Positions 54,762 through 63,370 of a stretch of DNA of 64,000 nucleotides are shown here, one piece after another. Origin of the DNA: Comamonas testosteroni (lineage in GTDB: Bacteria > Pseudomonadota > Gammaproteobacteria > Burkholderiales > Burkholderiaceae_C). Both the position numbers and the translations under genes were made by a program. The notes beneath the pieces were generated by a model that saw nothing but the letters and a program-made list of their open reading frames with translations, was not told the origin of the DNA and searched no databases. The DNA lies in contig NZ_CP043568.1 of NCBI RefSeq assembly GCF_014076415.1, positions 3,968,001-4,032,000 on the forward strand, given 5' to 3'. Position 1 is the stretch's first letter. Each line of letters opens with the position of its first letter.

Positions 54762-55817
54762 ATGCAGACAATCAAGGGGCCAAGCCTTCATCTTGCGCAG
54801 TTCGCCGATGACAAGGCACCGTTCAATTCGCTGGAGGACATTGCGCGATGGGCCGCGGGCGTGGGCTTCAAGGCTTTGCAGATTCCTGCTTGGGATTCGC
54901 GCCTATTCGATCTGAGCACGGCTGCGCAGAGCCAGAGCTATTGCGAAGATGTCAACGGCATGCTCGCCTCGCACGGCCTGGTGGCCAGCGAGCTGACCAC
55001 GCACATCTTCGGCCAGCTCGTCGCCGTGCATCCTGCCTACGACGCAATGTGCGACAGCTTCGCCCCCGAGGCCCTGCGCGGCAACCCCCAGGCGCGCACG
55101 GCCTGGGCGCTGGAGCAGCTCAAGCGCTCGGCCCGCGCCTCACGCCGCATGGGCCTGACGGAGATGGGTACGTTCTCGGGCTCCTTCGCCTGGCCCTATC
55201 TGTTCCCGTTCCCGCAGCGCCCGGCGGGCCTCATCGAGACCGCCTTCGAGGAGTTGGCGCGCCGCTGGCGCCCCATCCTGGACGCCTGCGACGAGCAGGG
55301 CGTGAACCTGTGCTACGAGATCCACCCCAGCGAGGACCTGCACGACGGCACGAGCTTCGAGCGCTTCCATGAACTGGTCGGCCAGCATGAGCGCTGCAAG
55401 ATACTGTTCGATCCCAGCCACTTCGTGCTGCAGCAGCTGGACTATCTCGACTACATCGACATCTACCGCGAGCACATCCGCATGTTCCATGTGAAGGACG
55501 CGGAATTCCTGCCCAGCGGGCGCCAGGGCATCTACGGCGGCTATTCCTCGTGGCTCGAACGGGCGGGGCGCTTCCGTTCTTTGGGTGACGGGCAGGTGGA
55601 CTTCAAGACCATCTTCTCCAAGTTCGCCCAGTACAACTTCCAGGGCTGGGCATCGCTGGAATGGGAGTGCTGCCTCAAGGATCAGGAGGACGGCGCACGC
55701 GAAGGCGTGGACTTCATCAACCGCCACATCATCCGAGTCACCGACAAGATCTTTGACGACTTCGCCGGTGCCCCTGTGGACCAGCGCCAGATCAACACCA
55801 TGCTCGGCATCGCCTGA
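54762..55817 (+). CDS. sugar phosphate isomerase/epimerase-like TIM-barrel protein
   Basis: A 351-residue AP-endonuclease-2/xylose-isomerase-like TIM barrel. Metal-ligand segments are visible: CYEIHPSEDLHDG (Glu, His), LFDPSHFVLQ (Asp, His), MFHVKDAEF (His, Asp) and SLEWECC (Glu). Proteins of this type isomerise, epimerise or dehydrate sugars and cyclitols; substrate unknown. GCGAGGAAAAACAC precedes the ATG. First gene of a three-gene operon with two hydrolases. Confidence 0.87.
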   Translation: MQTIKGPSLHLAQFADDKAPFNSLEDIARWAAGVGFKALQIPAWDSRLFDLSTAAQSQSYCEDVNGMLASHGLVASELTTHIFGQLVAVHPAYDAMCDSFAPEALRGNPQARTAWALEQLKRSARASRRMGLTEMGTFSGSFAWPYLFPFPQRPAGLIETAFEELARRWRPILDACDEQGVNLCYEIHPSEDLHDGTSFERFHELVGQHERCKILFDPSHFVLQQLDYLDYIDIYREHIRMFHVKDAEFLPSGRQGIYGGYSSWLERAGRFRSLGDGQVDFKTIFSKFAQYNFQGWASLEWECCLKDQEDGAREGVDFINRHIIRVTDKIFDDFAGAPVDQRQINTMLGIA

Positions 55818-55856
55818 TGCATCCCCGGCTTCCGATTCGAACAAGGAAACAGACCC

Positions 55857-56741
55857 ATGAATGCTTTACCCTCCACCCTTGCGCACGCCCAGGATGATTT
55901 CACGCACGACTATGTGCGCATCGACGGCCGCCGCATCCACTGCATCATGGCCGGCCAGGGCTCGCCGGTACTGCTGATCCCGGGCTGGCCCCAGACCTGG
56001 TATGCCTGGCGCCATGTCATGCAAGCGCTGGCTGCGCAAGGTTTTCAGGCAATTGCCGTCGATCCGCCGGGCACCGGTTTTTCGGATCGGCCTGAGACGG
56101 GCTACGACACGGGCTCCATCGCGCAGACCATGCACCGCACCATGCTGGCGCTGGGCCACGAGCGCTACCAGGTCGCGGGCCACGATGTGGGAATGTGGGT
56201 GGCCTATGCCCTGGCCAGCGACCAGCCCCAGGCCGTGCAGTCGTTGGCGTTGACGGAGGCCGTGATACCTGGCTTGGCGCCTGAGCCCGGTATCTTCGCA
56301 CCGCCCGAGCAGAGCATCTTTCTTTGGCACTTCATGTTCAATCAACTGGCCGATCTGCCCGAGACCCTGATCGCGGGCCGCGAACGCGCCTATCTGGAAT
56401 TCATGTTCAATCGATGGTCGCTGCGGCGCGACAGCGTGGCCGTCGATGTCTACGTCGACGCCTATGCGGCACCGGGCGGGCTGCGCGGCGGCTTTGCCTA
56501 TTACCGGGCGATTCCAGAGACCATTCGACAGAATCGTGAGCGCGCACAGCGCCCGCTGCGCATGCCGGTGCTTGCCATAGGCGCCGAGCACGCCACAGGC
56601 GATGCGCCGCTGGCCACCTTGCGCGGGCATGCCCATGATCTGTCCGGCGTGGTCGTGCCCGGCTGCGGCCATTTCATCATGGAGGAGGCTCCACAAGCCT
56701 TCATTGCTGAACTGCTGCCCTTTCTGCAAAGGACACGATGA
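55857..56741 (+). CDS. alpha/beta hydrolase, epoxide hydrolase/dehalogenase-like
   Basis: A 294-residue alpha/beta-fold enzyme. Oxyanion region IPGWPQTWYAWR and nucleophile elbow GHDVGMWVA with Asp110 as nucleophile, as in epoxide hydrolases and haloalkane or fluoroacetate dehalogenases rather than Ser esterases; the catalytic His is in GCGHFIMEEAP. AAGGAAACAG precedes the ATG. It does not look like DmpD, which has a Ser nucleophile. Confidence 0.87.
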   Translation: MNALPSTLAHAQDDFTHDYVRIDGRRIHCIMAGQGSPVLLIPGWPQTWYAWRHVMQALAAQGFQAIAVDPPGTGFSDRPETGYDTGSIAQTMHRTMLALGHERYQVAGHDVGMWVAYALASDQPQAVQSLALTEAVIPGLAPEPGIFAPPEQSIFLWHFMFNQLADLPETLIAGRERAYLEFMFNRWSLRRDSVAVDVYVDAYAAPGGLRGGFAYYRAIPETIRQNRERAQRPLRMPVLAIGAEHATGDAPLATLRGHAHDLSGVVVPGCGHFIMEEAPQAFIAELLPFLQRTR

Positions 56742-57697
56742 CCATGGCCCTCGATGCAGACATCGCCCGCTATCTGCGGGAGCAGGCACAAATGCCACAG
56801 CCCCAGATGCCGCCCACGCTGGCGCAGATGAGGCAGGCCACTGAGCTCGAGCTGCGTGCGCTGCATGGCCCAGCTGAAGCCGTTGCGCGCTCGGGGGATT
56901 TCACGCTGCGCGCGCGCGACGGTGCTCCGCTGCGCCTGCGTGTTTACTGGCCATCGGCACCCGACGCACCCCAGCCCGCCCTGGTCTTTGCCCATGGAGG
57001 GGGCTGGTGTCTCGGGTCCATGGAGCTGTATGACAATCCCTGCCGCGCGCTCACCGTGGCGACGGGGGCGGTGGTGATCTCGGTGGACTATCGGCTGGCG
57101 CCCGAGCACCGCTTTCCGGTGCCGCTGCAAGACTTCTGCGACGCCTTGAAATGGAGCTTCGAGCAGGCAGAAAGACTGGGACTGGACCGCAAGCGCATCG
57201 CCGTGGCCGGGGACAGTGCGGGTGGCAATCTTGCTGCTGCCGCCTGTCTGCTTGCGCGGCATAGCGACGGCTGGGGTCCGGCCGGAGCTCCGGCCATTGC
57301 CCATCAACTGCTGCTGTATCCGGCACTCGATGCAGCCATGGACTCGCCATCTTTTGACCTGTTCGGCGAGGGTTACTACCTGAGCCGCTCGGCAATGGCG
57401 TATTGCTATCAAGCCTACCTCGCAGATCCTGCCCTGCAACGGCTGGAGCAGGTGTCCCCGCTGCACGCCGCAAGCTTGGCCGGCTTGCCGCCGGCTACGG
57501 TGATCAGCTGCGAGTACGATCCGCTGCGTGACGAGGCTGAGGCCTATGCTCGGCGCCTGCAGAATGAAGACGTCCCCGTAACGGCTCTGCGGTTGCCGGG
57601 CATGGCTCATGCCTGCATCCACATGCTGGGGCTGACACAAGCAGCACGCCGGCTGCTAGATGAGGCAGGAGCAGCCGTGCAGCGCGCTCTTGGGTAG
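56738..57697 (+). CDS. alpha/beta hydrolase of the HSL family
   Basis: A 319-residue hormone-sensitive-lipase-like esterase. HGGGW at residues 86-90 forms the oxyanion hole and GDSAGGN holds the nucleophilic Ser; the catalytic Asp (YDPLRDEAEAY) and His (GMAHACIHM) are present. Typically hydrolyses short-chain esters. Its ATG overlaps the previous stop (ATGA), so the two hydrolases are translationally coupled. Confidence 0.9.
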   Translation: MTMALDADIARYLREQAQMPQPQMPPTLAQMRQATELELRALHGPAEAVARSGDFTLRARDGAPLRLRVYWPSAPDAPQPALVFAHGGGWCLGSMELYDNPCRALTVATGAVVISVDYRLAPEHRFPVPLQDFCDALKWSFEQAERLGLDRKRIAVAGDSAGGNLAAAACLLARHSDGWGPAGAPAIAHQLLLYPALDAAMDSPSFDLFGEGYYLSRSAMAYCYQAYLADPALQRLEQVSPLHAASLAGLPPATVISCEYDPLRDEAEAYARRLQNEDVPVTALRLPGMAHACIHMLGLTQAARRLLDEAGAAVQRALG

Positions 57698-57723
57698 GGC
57701 AAATCGGCCGAGTCTTGAAAAGT

Positions 57724-57743
57724 CCACCGTCTGCTGACGGTGG
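57724..57743 (+). terminator. hairpin after the hydrolase operon
   Basis: CCACCGTC (57724-57731) and GACGGTGG (57736-57743) pair perfectly around TGCT, 27 bp after the stop. No T-run follows, so it may be a weak or Rho-aided terminator. Confidence 0.5.
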
Positions 57744-58450
57744 GCGATGAGGAGACGAGGTTTATTACACCAATTGACAGGATCTAAAGCCGGACATAAC
57801 CGCTGCTGCCCCCAGAAAGCTGGTGGGAGGAGAGGCTGAAAAAATCTCTGAAAGGGTGGTTATATTTACGCCCGAAAAGACAGTGCAGGGTCTTCTTGGT
57901 AATTGCTGAAAAAGGGCTGTGGAGATGCGGCGAGCATAGCGATAGAGATAGGTCAGTTTGTTGGGTAGTCCTCACAGCAGTTTTTGAACAGCAAGTTCAT
58001 GCGTTGCGCCTTGGTGGCCTAGATGTGCAAGATTCTGCGATCTTGGCCAGCGCGATTGAAAACATAGAGCAAAACTACCGGGATGCGGCTGCATGTGTAG
58101 GCGCAGAGTCATCGGAAAAATGACTGCTTGGGGTCTACACAAGCCTGTCGAGGCACACTGAAGCGATCCTTCGTTGAGATACTCCGATAACCACGCAATC
58201 GAGTGACCGGTTCTGTGAGTGACGCGGCCCTGCGAGGCAGACGGTGCTCAACGGCAGGTGCTGGAGATTGCTGTGGCTCAGGCCTAGGGCCCTGAATAGC
58301 TCTGATGAGCCTGCACCAAACGCTGAAGTGCACCAAGCGGCTGACTGCCTCTGGCCGAAAGGAGCCTGCTAGGGAGCGACCGCGGTAGCCAGGGATGATC
58401 ATCCTCAGCCAATCCTTGATCGAAGCTGTCGGCGCACTGATAGCGAGCAT
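57744..58450. other. long intergenic stretch, no recognised gene
   Basis: About 700 bp of lower coding quality. A short frame at 57896-58123 (ending LGGLDVQDSAILASAIENIE and onward) looks mildly protein-like but I cannot place it. Probably debris of a degraded region next to the IS3 remnant. Confidence 0.4.
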
Positions 58451-58666
58451 TTGGTACAGATGATCAATGTTGCCGGTACACCCATTTCAATCGACCCGTA
58501 CAGAACGAAGGTGCTCGACTGCTATGTCTTTGAATCGTTGCAGGAAGTGCGCTCGATGACCGAGGGCTGGCTGCATCGCTACACCCCCCCTCGCCCACAT
58601 GAATCGATAGGCCGGATTCCGCTGGTCGCGTATCGTGTCAAACGTTTCCCCAACCTCTGCTTCTAG
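58451..58666 (+). mobile_element. C-terminal remnant of an IS3-family transposase
   Basis: The translation RTKVLDCYVFESLQEVRSMT followed by EGWLHRY, RPHESIGRIPLVAYRVKRFP matches the C-terminal end of IS3-family OrfB (usual form RTEVLD-YLF-SL-EVRE-T-W-YN-ERPHESLG). The stop after NLCF is in the normal place, but the integrase core upstream is missing. This is a different lineage from the element at 30387. Confidence 0.8.
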
Positions 58667-58698
58667 GTGGTGCAGGAAAACGAGGAGGCTTCACTGAC

Positions 58699-59565
58699 CT
58701 ACCGGGGCTCCGCCTTGATCGCCGTATTCAGGGTAGTCCACAGCTCCTTGGTGACGGGCACCATGTCCTGCCTGAAGTACCACCAGAAGTGACCGCCCAC
58801 GTAATTCGGGGTAGTGATCTTCATCGTGTAATAGCGGGTCAGGTACTCGGCCTTCTTGGCTTTGCGTGAGGTACCCACTTCCCCGAACCCGATCTTGGAA
58901 TTGGGGAACATCACGCGCAGCTTGTCAAACACCTGCTGCCAGTTGGGCTTGAGTCCATTGCAGTCATCCTCATAGTAGGAAATCCAGACGTAATCCAGGC
59001 CCTGCTTCATGTAGGCAGGGACATTGGTCTCGGCCCACTTGAACATTTCATTGGAGGATTGAGACCAGCAGCCCTGGTTGTAGTAGAGCGTGATCGCGGC
59101 CGTCTTGTTCTGTGCCTTCACGATGTTGTAGGCATTGGTCATCTTCGCCACCACATCGGCATTGGCCCCCAGCCACTCGCCGTTGACCTCGTTGGCTACT
59201 TCCCAGATATCCACTACATCCGACAACGCATTGAGGTATTGATTAGTCCGTTGAATGTACGCATCCACGCTGTACTGCTTGACGTAGTACGAGTCCAATA
59301 TCTCACCCATCACATAGGAAACCTTGGAGATTTCCACTGCTGGCTTGCGGTAATAGTCCGGGTTCACGAACTCATCGAAGACGATGCGCGTGGTAGGCCG
59401 GTAGGCCAGCGACGACAGGCTGCGCGTGATGTCGCCAAGCCTGCTCACATCATCCACGGTGACACCGTAGATGGGAGTCGGGACTATGCGGCCCGAGGGT
59501 ACGTTGGTCTGAGCAGATACTACGGAGCACAGGGAGGCAATGCAGAATGGGATAACTGCTTTCAT
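58699..59565 (-). CDS. secreted glycoside-hydrolase-like protein
   Basis: About 288 residues from the ATG at 59565 (GGGGGA seven bases upstream), which starts a signal peptide (MKAVIPFCIASLCSVVSA). The sequence suggests a (beta/alpha)8 glycosidase of clan GH-A: the Asn-Glu acid/base pair in VDIWEVANEVNGEWLG, a YVWISYYEDD strand and a second Glu in KIGFGEVGTS, followed by GGHFWWYFRQD. Family and substrate are not identified. It stands alone between transposase remnants and is less GC-rich than the phenol genes, which hints at transfer. Confidence 0.75.
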   Translation of the reverse strand: MKAVIPFCIASLCSVVSAQTNVPSGRIVPTPIYGVTVDDVSRLGDITRSLSSLAYRPTTRIVFDEFVNPDYYRKPAVEISKVSYVMGEILDSYYVKQYSVDAYIQRTNQYLNALSDVVDIWEVANEVNGEWLGANADVVAKMTNAYNIVKAQNKTAAITLYYNQGCWSQSSNEMFKWAETNVPAYMKQGLDYVWISYYEDDCNGLKPNWQQVFDKLRVMFPNSKIGFGEVGTSRKAKKAEYLTRYYTMKITTPNYVGGHFWWYFRQDMVPVTKELWTTLNTAIKAEPR

Positions 59566-59731
59566 GCGGTATCCCCCAATGAAGGGTTCAATGAATTTTT
59601 TCACTTGGATCAATATGAATCGAGGCATGGCAAGGGCAGGATGTGACTGCTTCTAGCTGGTAGCACCAGCTCAGACCGACCCTCAGTTGACTCTCGATAA
59701 TTAGCTAAACGAACGACTTTAGTCCATGAAG

Positions 59732-59751
59732 TTTGGCTAACAGTAGCCAAA
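59732..59751. promoter_or_regulatory. perfect 20-bp inverted repeat
   Basis: TTTGGCTA (59732-59739) and TAGCCAAA (59744-59751) flank ACAG, 18 bp before the ATG at 59770. No T-tract follows, so an operator is more likely than a terminator; the protein that would bind is unknown. Confidence 0.5.
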
Positions 59752-59769
59752 TGAAACGAAACACGTCCC

Positions 59770-59997
59770 ATGGGCCAGCGCACATATCGAGTTCACGGCT
59801 ACTCGGCCCTTGTTGACGCGCTCAATGCTTTGCGGCAGCTACCAGTCAATGAGTTGATTGCCAGAGTTGATGTGCCAGCCTGGGTAACGTGGGTGAGCCA
59901 TCTACATGAAGCGTTACGTGTGTTGCCTACGATATGGGTCGTTTACAAAAATGAGCGCATCGAGGAAATTGTCATCGTGCGGTTGCCAGTCGGATGA
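59770..59997 (+). CDS. small hypothetical protein
   Basis: A 75-codon frame (MGQRTYRVHGYSALVDALNA, ending IEEIVIVRLPVG) with a protein-like alternation of residues but no recognised family, no signal peptide and only a weak ribosome site. The palindrome directly upstream favours it being a real, regulated gene; it could equally be a remnant. Confidence 0.4.
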   Translation: MGQRTYRVHGYSALVDALNALRQLPVNELIARVDVPAWVTWVSHLHEALRVLPTIWVVYKNERIEEIVIVRLPVG

Positions 59998-60310
59998 TAT
60001 GAACCGTGCTTTATGTGGTCACTTGTCCTTTGCTTCGCAGTCCGCTTTTGGCCGAGAGTTCCATTTCACTCATGTCCCCAAAAACAGTCACTGGATGACT
60101 TGCCGTTCACATCGAGCGCCTGCTCCGGGGACTCATGTGGACCTCACGCTCCCGGCCAAGAACAGTCGGTCAGAGGTTTTTCCAAGCCGACCGGCTCTCA
60201 ATACTTCAAGCTCACCAGCTGACCTATAGGGGAAGCTGAATTCAAGCGCAATCAAACCACTGCCAAAAGAGCCTTCTTCAGTCGCAAAGTGCTAATTAAC
60301 CGACCTTTGG
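59998..60310. other. intergenic, no gene seen
   Basis: 313 bp between the small frame and the IS5 remnant, without a credible gene. Parts may derive from the upstream portion of that transposase, but no motif is legible. Confidence 0.35.
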
Positions 60311-60577
60311 GTGCTTATGCCAGAAGGGAAGGAAACGGGCGCTTACCGCAATGCGGCTATCGCCGCCTGCAAGCGCTTCGGGCGCAAACGATGCAAGTGC
60401 CAGAGTGGGTATCACCGATGCAGCCTGGTGGAGACCAGGAGCCACTGCATCAAGCGACTCGGTGAACAGATGATGTCACGTACGCTCGAGCGGCAGGTCA
60501 AAGAACTTCATATCCGAGCCGCTCTTTTCAATCGGTTCACTGAGCTGGGCTGCCCGCAGACGATGGCTGCGGCATAG
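60311..60577 (+). mobile_element. C-terminal remnant of an IS5-family transposase
   Basis: The translation RNAAIAACKRFGRKRCKCQS, GYHRCSLVETRSHCIKRLGE, then FNRFTELGCPQTMAAA follows the DDE_Tnp_1 C-terminal pattern (W-SGYHRRS-VET-MHC-K-LG … LNR-T-LG-P). The Glu of the DDE triad sits in SLVETRSHC. The first two acidic residues and both ends are missing, so it is inactive. Confidence 0.75.
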
Positions 60578-60656
60578 CCACGTCTGGGGTCATGGGTAGT
60601 ATGGCCCGGCGCTGATTTATGAAACAACACCATGCACCTAGAGACATGCCCAGTTA

Positions 60657-60681
60657 TAAGATACATAACTAATGAATCTTA
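60657..60681 (+). promoter_or_regulatory. NsrR-like operator upstream of the NO-response operon
   Basis: TAAGATACAT (60657-60666) and ATGAATCTTA (60672-60681) are inverted copies (9 of 10 positions) around AACTA. Position spacing and the AAGAT-CAT … ATG-ATCTT pattern resemble known NsrR sites. It lies 33 bp before the haemoglobin start in an operon that itself encodes NsrR, implying autoregulation. Confidence 0.72.
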
Positions 60682-60713
60682 TGTACAGCTACGACAGCGA
60701 AAGGAATTGTGCA

Positions 60714-61118
60714 ATGAGGATTCATGAGCTTTGCACTGAAGAGGAAGTCGTCAGCTTGGTGCACTCCTTCTATGCGCGAATACGCCAGGACGAGGTGCTC
60801 GGCCCCATCTTCGATGCACGTATAGCGGACTGGGACCATCATCTGACCAAGCTGGTGGATTTCTGGTCGGCCATTTTGCGACGCACAGCACGCTTTTCAG
60901 GGGCCCCTATGCCCAAGCATGCTGCGCTACCGGGTCTAAGCCAAGAGCTGTTTGAGCGCTGGCTGGGCCTGTTCGAGATCACGCTGGCCGAGCAACCCAA
61001 CCGCGCCATGGCCGATCAAGCGTGCCAGGCGGCGCGCCGTATTGCACAGAGCCTGTGGTCGGGCTACCAGATGAGCCGTGATCCCAAGGCACTACCGGCG
61101 GTGGTGAGCCATGTCTGA
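60714..61118 (+). CDS. group III truncated haemoglobin
   Basis: About 134 residues from the ATG at 60714 (AAGGA site); an upstream ATG at 60672 lies inside the operator. Fold signature LVHSFYARIRQDEVLGPIFD, FWSAILRRTARFSG and the proximal His in PMPKHAALPGL are those of group III 2/2 haemoglobins. These bind O2/NO and are linked to NO tolerance. It overlaps nnrS by 8 bp. Confidence 0.9.
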   Translation: MRIHELCTEEEVVSLVHSFYARIRQDEVLGPIFDARIADWDHHLTKLVDFWSAILRRTARFSGAPMPKHAALPGLSQELFERWLGLFEITLAEQPNRAMADQACQAARRIAQSLWSGYQMSRDPKALPAVVSHV

Positions 61119-62376
61119 GCTGCTGCAGATCGAGGAGCCGATGGGGTCTGTGCCCAAACCCAAGACACCTGCACCCCAGTGGAAAGCCTTACTGGAGCTT
61201 GGCTTCAGGCCCTTGTACATGGCCGGTTGTCTGTGGGCTGCGGTGTCGGTCGCGCTGTGGGTGTTCGCGCCACAGTGGCTTGCGGGGCGTTTGGGCGGCG
61301 TGCTGTGGCATGCGCACGAGATGCTGTGGGCCTTTGTGGCGACGATTGCCGTGGGCTTTCTGCTCACGGCGGCTAGCAACTGGACTGGAAGCAACCCTAT
61401 GCAGGGCCGGGCGCTGGGCGGGTTGTGCGCACTGTGGCTGCTGGCGCGCGCGGGTTTCCTGGTGGTGGGTGATACAGCTTTTGCTTTTGCCGTAGTGTGT
61501 GAACTGCTGTTTTTCGCCTCCGCTGCCGTAGTGCTGGGCCGGGTGATCTATGCAGCACGCAGCCGACGCAATTACGGCCTGCCGCTGCTGGTGTCGGGTC
61601 TGGGCGTGGCCGATGCACTCTTTCTGCGCTCGGTATGGCAAGGCAGCGACTACGCAACGCTGATGCATTACCTCTATACAGGGCTGCTGTGCATGGCTGT
61701 GATTGCACTACTGGTGGCGCGGCGCGTTATTCCATTCTTCGCGATGCGGGCGGTGACGGATCTGCAGATTCCCATGCACACGGCCAGCGGGCAGTGGCAA
61801 CTCTGGGCTGGCGTGCTTTGCATTGTCTGCCTGTTGCTGGGATGGGTGCCGGGTATGGTGGCCGCATTGGCTGTCACGGGGCTGATCACCCTATGGCAGG
61901 TGTTGGCCTGGAAACCCTGGGCTGTGCGTCAGGTGCCGTTGCTGTGGATTCTGTATCTGGGTCATGCGGCCTTGGGCACGGGCCTGCTGGTGGCATCGCT
62001 CCAGGCGAGCAGCTGGGTACTGCGCTTGGCATGGCCAGTCCATGTGATCGGCGTGGCCGGCTTTGCAGTGCTGATAATCGGCATGGTGACACGTACGGCT
62101 TTGGGCCACCTGGGGCGACCATTGCGCGCCGATGGGAGCATCGTGGTCATGTATGCGCTGGTGCTTGCCGCCGCTTTGTTGCGCCTGCTGGCACTTCTGC
62201 CTGCGGGGCTCCCCCAAGCCGCACTGCATGCCTCGACGCTTGCATGGGTGCTGGCCTTTGCTTTGTACCTGTGGCGATTTGTACCCTTGCTGATTCGGCC
62301 GCGCCTGCCACCAGCTGGACTCTCAGCGGCTCAGCCCTCAGGACATGTCGCCAGCAAGTCCAGAAAATCTGTTTGA
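61111..62376 (+). CDS. nnrS: NnrS family membrane haem protein
   Basis: A 421-residue protein with about 12 helices. The diagnostic LWHAHEMLWAF motif lies near residue 70, and other NnrS-type segments follow (FFAMRAVTDLQIP, MVTRTALGHLGR). NnrS proteins hold haem/copper and protect against nitrosative stress by limiting iron-NO complexes. Second gene of the operon, overlapping the haemoglobin gene. Confidence 0.92.
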   Translation: MSELLQIEEPMGSVPKPKTPAPQWKALLELGFRPLYMAGCLWAAVSVALWVFAPQWLAGRLGGVLWHAHEMLWAFVATIAVGFLLTAASNWTGSNPMQGRALGGLCALWLLARAGFLVVGDTAFAFAVVCELLFFASAAVVLGRVIYAARSRRNYGLPLLVSGLGVADALFLRSVWQGSDYATLMHYLYTGLLCMAVIALLVARRVIPFFAMRAVTDLQIPMHTASGQWQLWAGVLCIVCLLLGWVPGMVAALAVTGLITLWQVLAWKPWAVRQVPLLWILYLGHAALGTGLLVASLQASSWVLRLAWPVHVIGVAGFAVLIIGMVTRTALGHLGRPLRADGSIVVMYALVLAAALLRLLALLPAGLPQAALHASTLAWVLAFALYLWRFVPLLIRPRLPPAGLSAAQPSGHVASKSRKSV

Positions 62377-62389
62377 ACGAGATCACTCA

Positions 62390-62851
62390 ATGCGTCTAAC
62401 CCTGATGACCGACTATGCGCTGCGGCTGCTCATGCATGTAGCCCAGCGGCCAGAGCGCCTGTGCACGATTTCCGAGGTTGCGCAGGCTTATAGCATTTCC
62501 GAGCCAAATCTGATGAAAGTCACGCATCAACTGGCCCTGCAGGGTTGGATAGAGACGATACGTGGAAAGGGAGGCGGCATGCGCCTCGCCCGTGAACCAA
62601 AGCAGATCCATATCGGTACAGTGATACGTGGACTAGAGTCCGACTTCACGCTGGTGGAATGCTTTGGCAACGACAACCGGTGCACGCTGACCGGCGACTG
62701 CCGCCTCGCTGGCATGTTGCAAGGAGCTCTGCACAGCTTCATGGCGCATCTGGATGGCTTCACTCTTGCGGACCTGATACCGCCAACGTCTGCCAGCGCA
62801 GTGCCATTGATTCCTGCCATCCGACTGACAAGAAAGGAGGCCCAGACATGA
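62390..62851 (+). CDS. nsrR: NsrR, nitric-oxide-sensing Rrf2 repressor
   Basis: A 153-residue Rrf2-family repressor from the ATG at 62390 (MRLTLMTDYALRLLMHVAQR). Winged helix at residues 25-60. The iron-sulphur cluster cysteines are in CFGNDNRCTLTGDC, the NsrR spacing. NO damages the cluster and releases the operator. Encoded in the operon it is expected to control. Confidence 0.93.
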   Translation: MRLTLMTDYALRLLMHVAQRPERLCTISEVAQAYSISEPNLMKVTHQLALQGWIETIRGKGGGMRLAREPKQIHIGTVIRGLESDFTLVECFGNDNRCTLTGDCRLAGMLQGALHSFMAHLDGFTLADLIPPTSASAVPLIPAIRLTRKEAQT

Positions 62852-63288
62852 GCTATGGCCTGCTGATCACACTACACCTGCTGGCCGCCGTGGCGTTTGC
62901 AGGCACAGTGTTCTTCGAAGTCGTGCTGCTCGCCAACGTGCACAGCCGAGTGCCGAAGCAGCACATGCTCCCCGTGGAGCAGGCGCTGGGGACACGCGCC
63001 ACCGCCGTCATGCCCTGGGTGTTGCTAGTGCTGTATTCTGCGGGAGCAGGCTTGGCCTGGCAGCACCGCTCGGTACTGGCGCACCCCTTGGCCAGCAGTA
63101 CAGGCATGCTGATGGTGCTCAAGATTGCGCTGGCGCTTAGCGTTCTTGCGCACTTCGCCAGCGCCATGTGGTGGCGCCGCCAAGGGCAACTCAATGGGCG
63201 ACGCTCGCACCGATTGCATCTGAGCGTGTTCTGCCATGTGCTGGTCATTGTCTTGCTGGCCAAGGCCATGTTCTATCTGCACTGGTAA
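62848..63288 (+). CDS. four-helix membrane protein of the NO-response operon
   Basis: A 146-residue protein from the ATG at 62848, which overlaps the nsrR stop (ATGA) and has AAAGGAGG. Four predicted helices with conserved-looking His residues (LITLHLLAAVAFAG near the start, LSVFCHVLVIVLL near the end), resembling CopD-domain-type haem or copper membrane proteins. Role in NO tolerance is inferred from the operon. Confidence 0.75.
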   Translation: MSYGLLITLHLLAAVAFAGTVFFEVVLLANVHSRVPKQHMLPVEQALGTRATAVMPWVLLVLYSAGAGLAWQHRSVLAHPLASSTGMLMVLKIALALSVLAHFASAMWWRRQGQLNGRRSHRLHLSVFCHVLVIVLLAKAMFYLHW

Positions 63289-63370
63289 GAGCCTAGCGAC
63301 AGATGCCAAGCCGCTGCATCCAAATGCGTCATGGCAGACTTTCTCCTTGATCAGAGAGGAGTCTGCCAAT

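Noticed and set aside
55857..56741. Alpha/beta hydrolase as the missing dmpD
   Set aside because: The elbow motif is GHDVG with an Asp nucleophile, whereas DmpD-type C-C hydrolases use Ser (GxSxG).
57896..58123. 75-codon frame in the gap after the hydrolase operon
   Set aside because: The second half looks mildly protein-like but there is no start signal or recognisable family, so it was left as intergenic debris.
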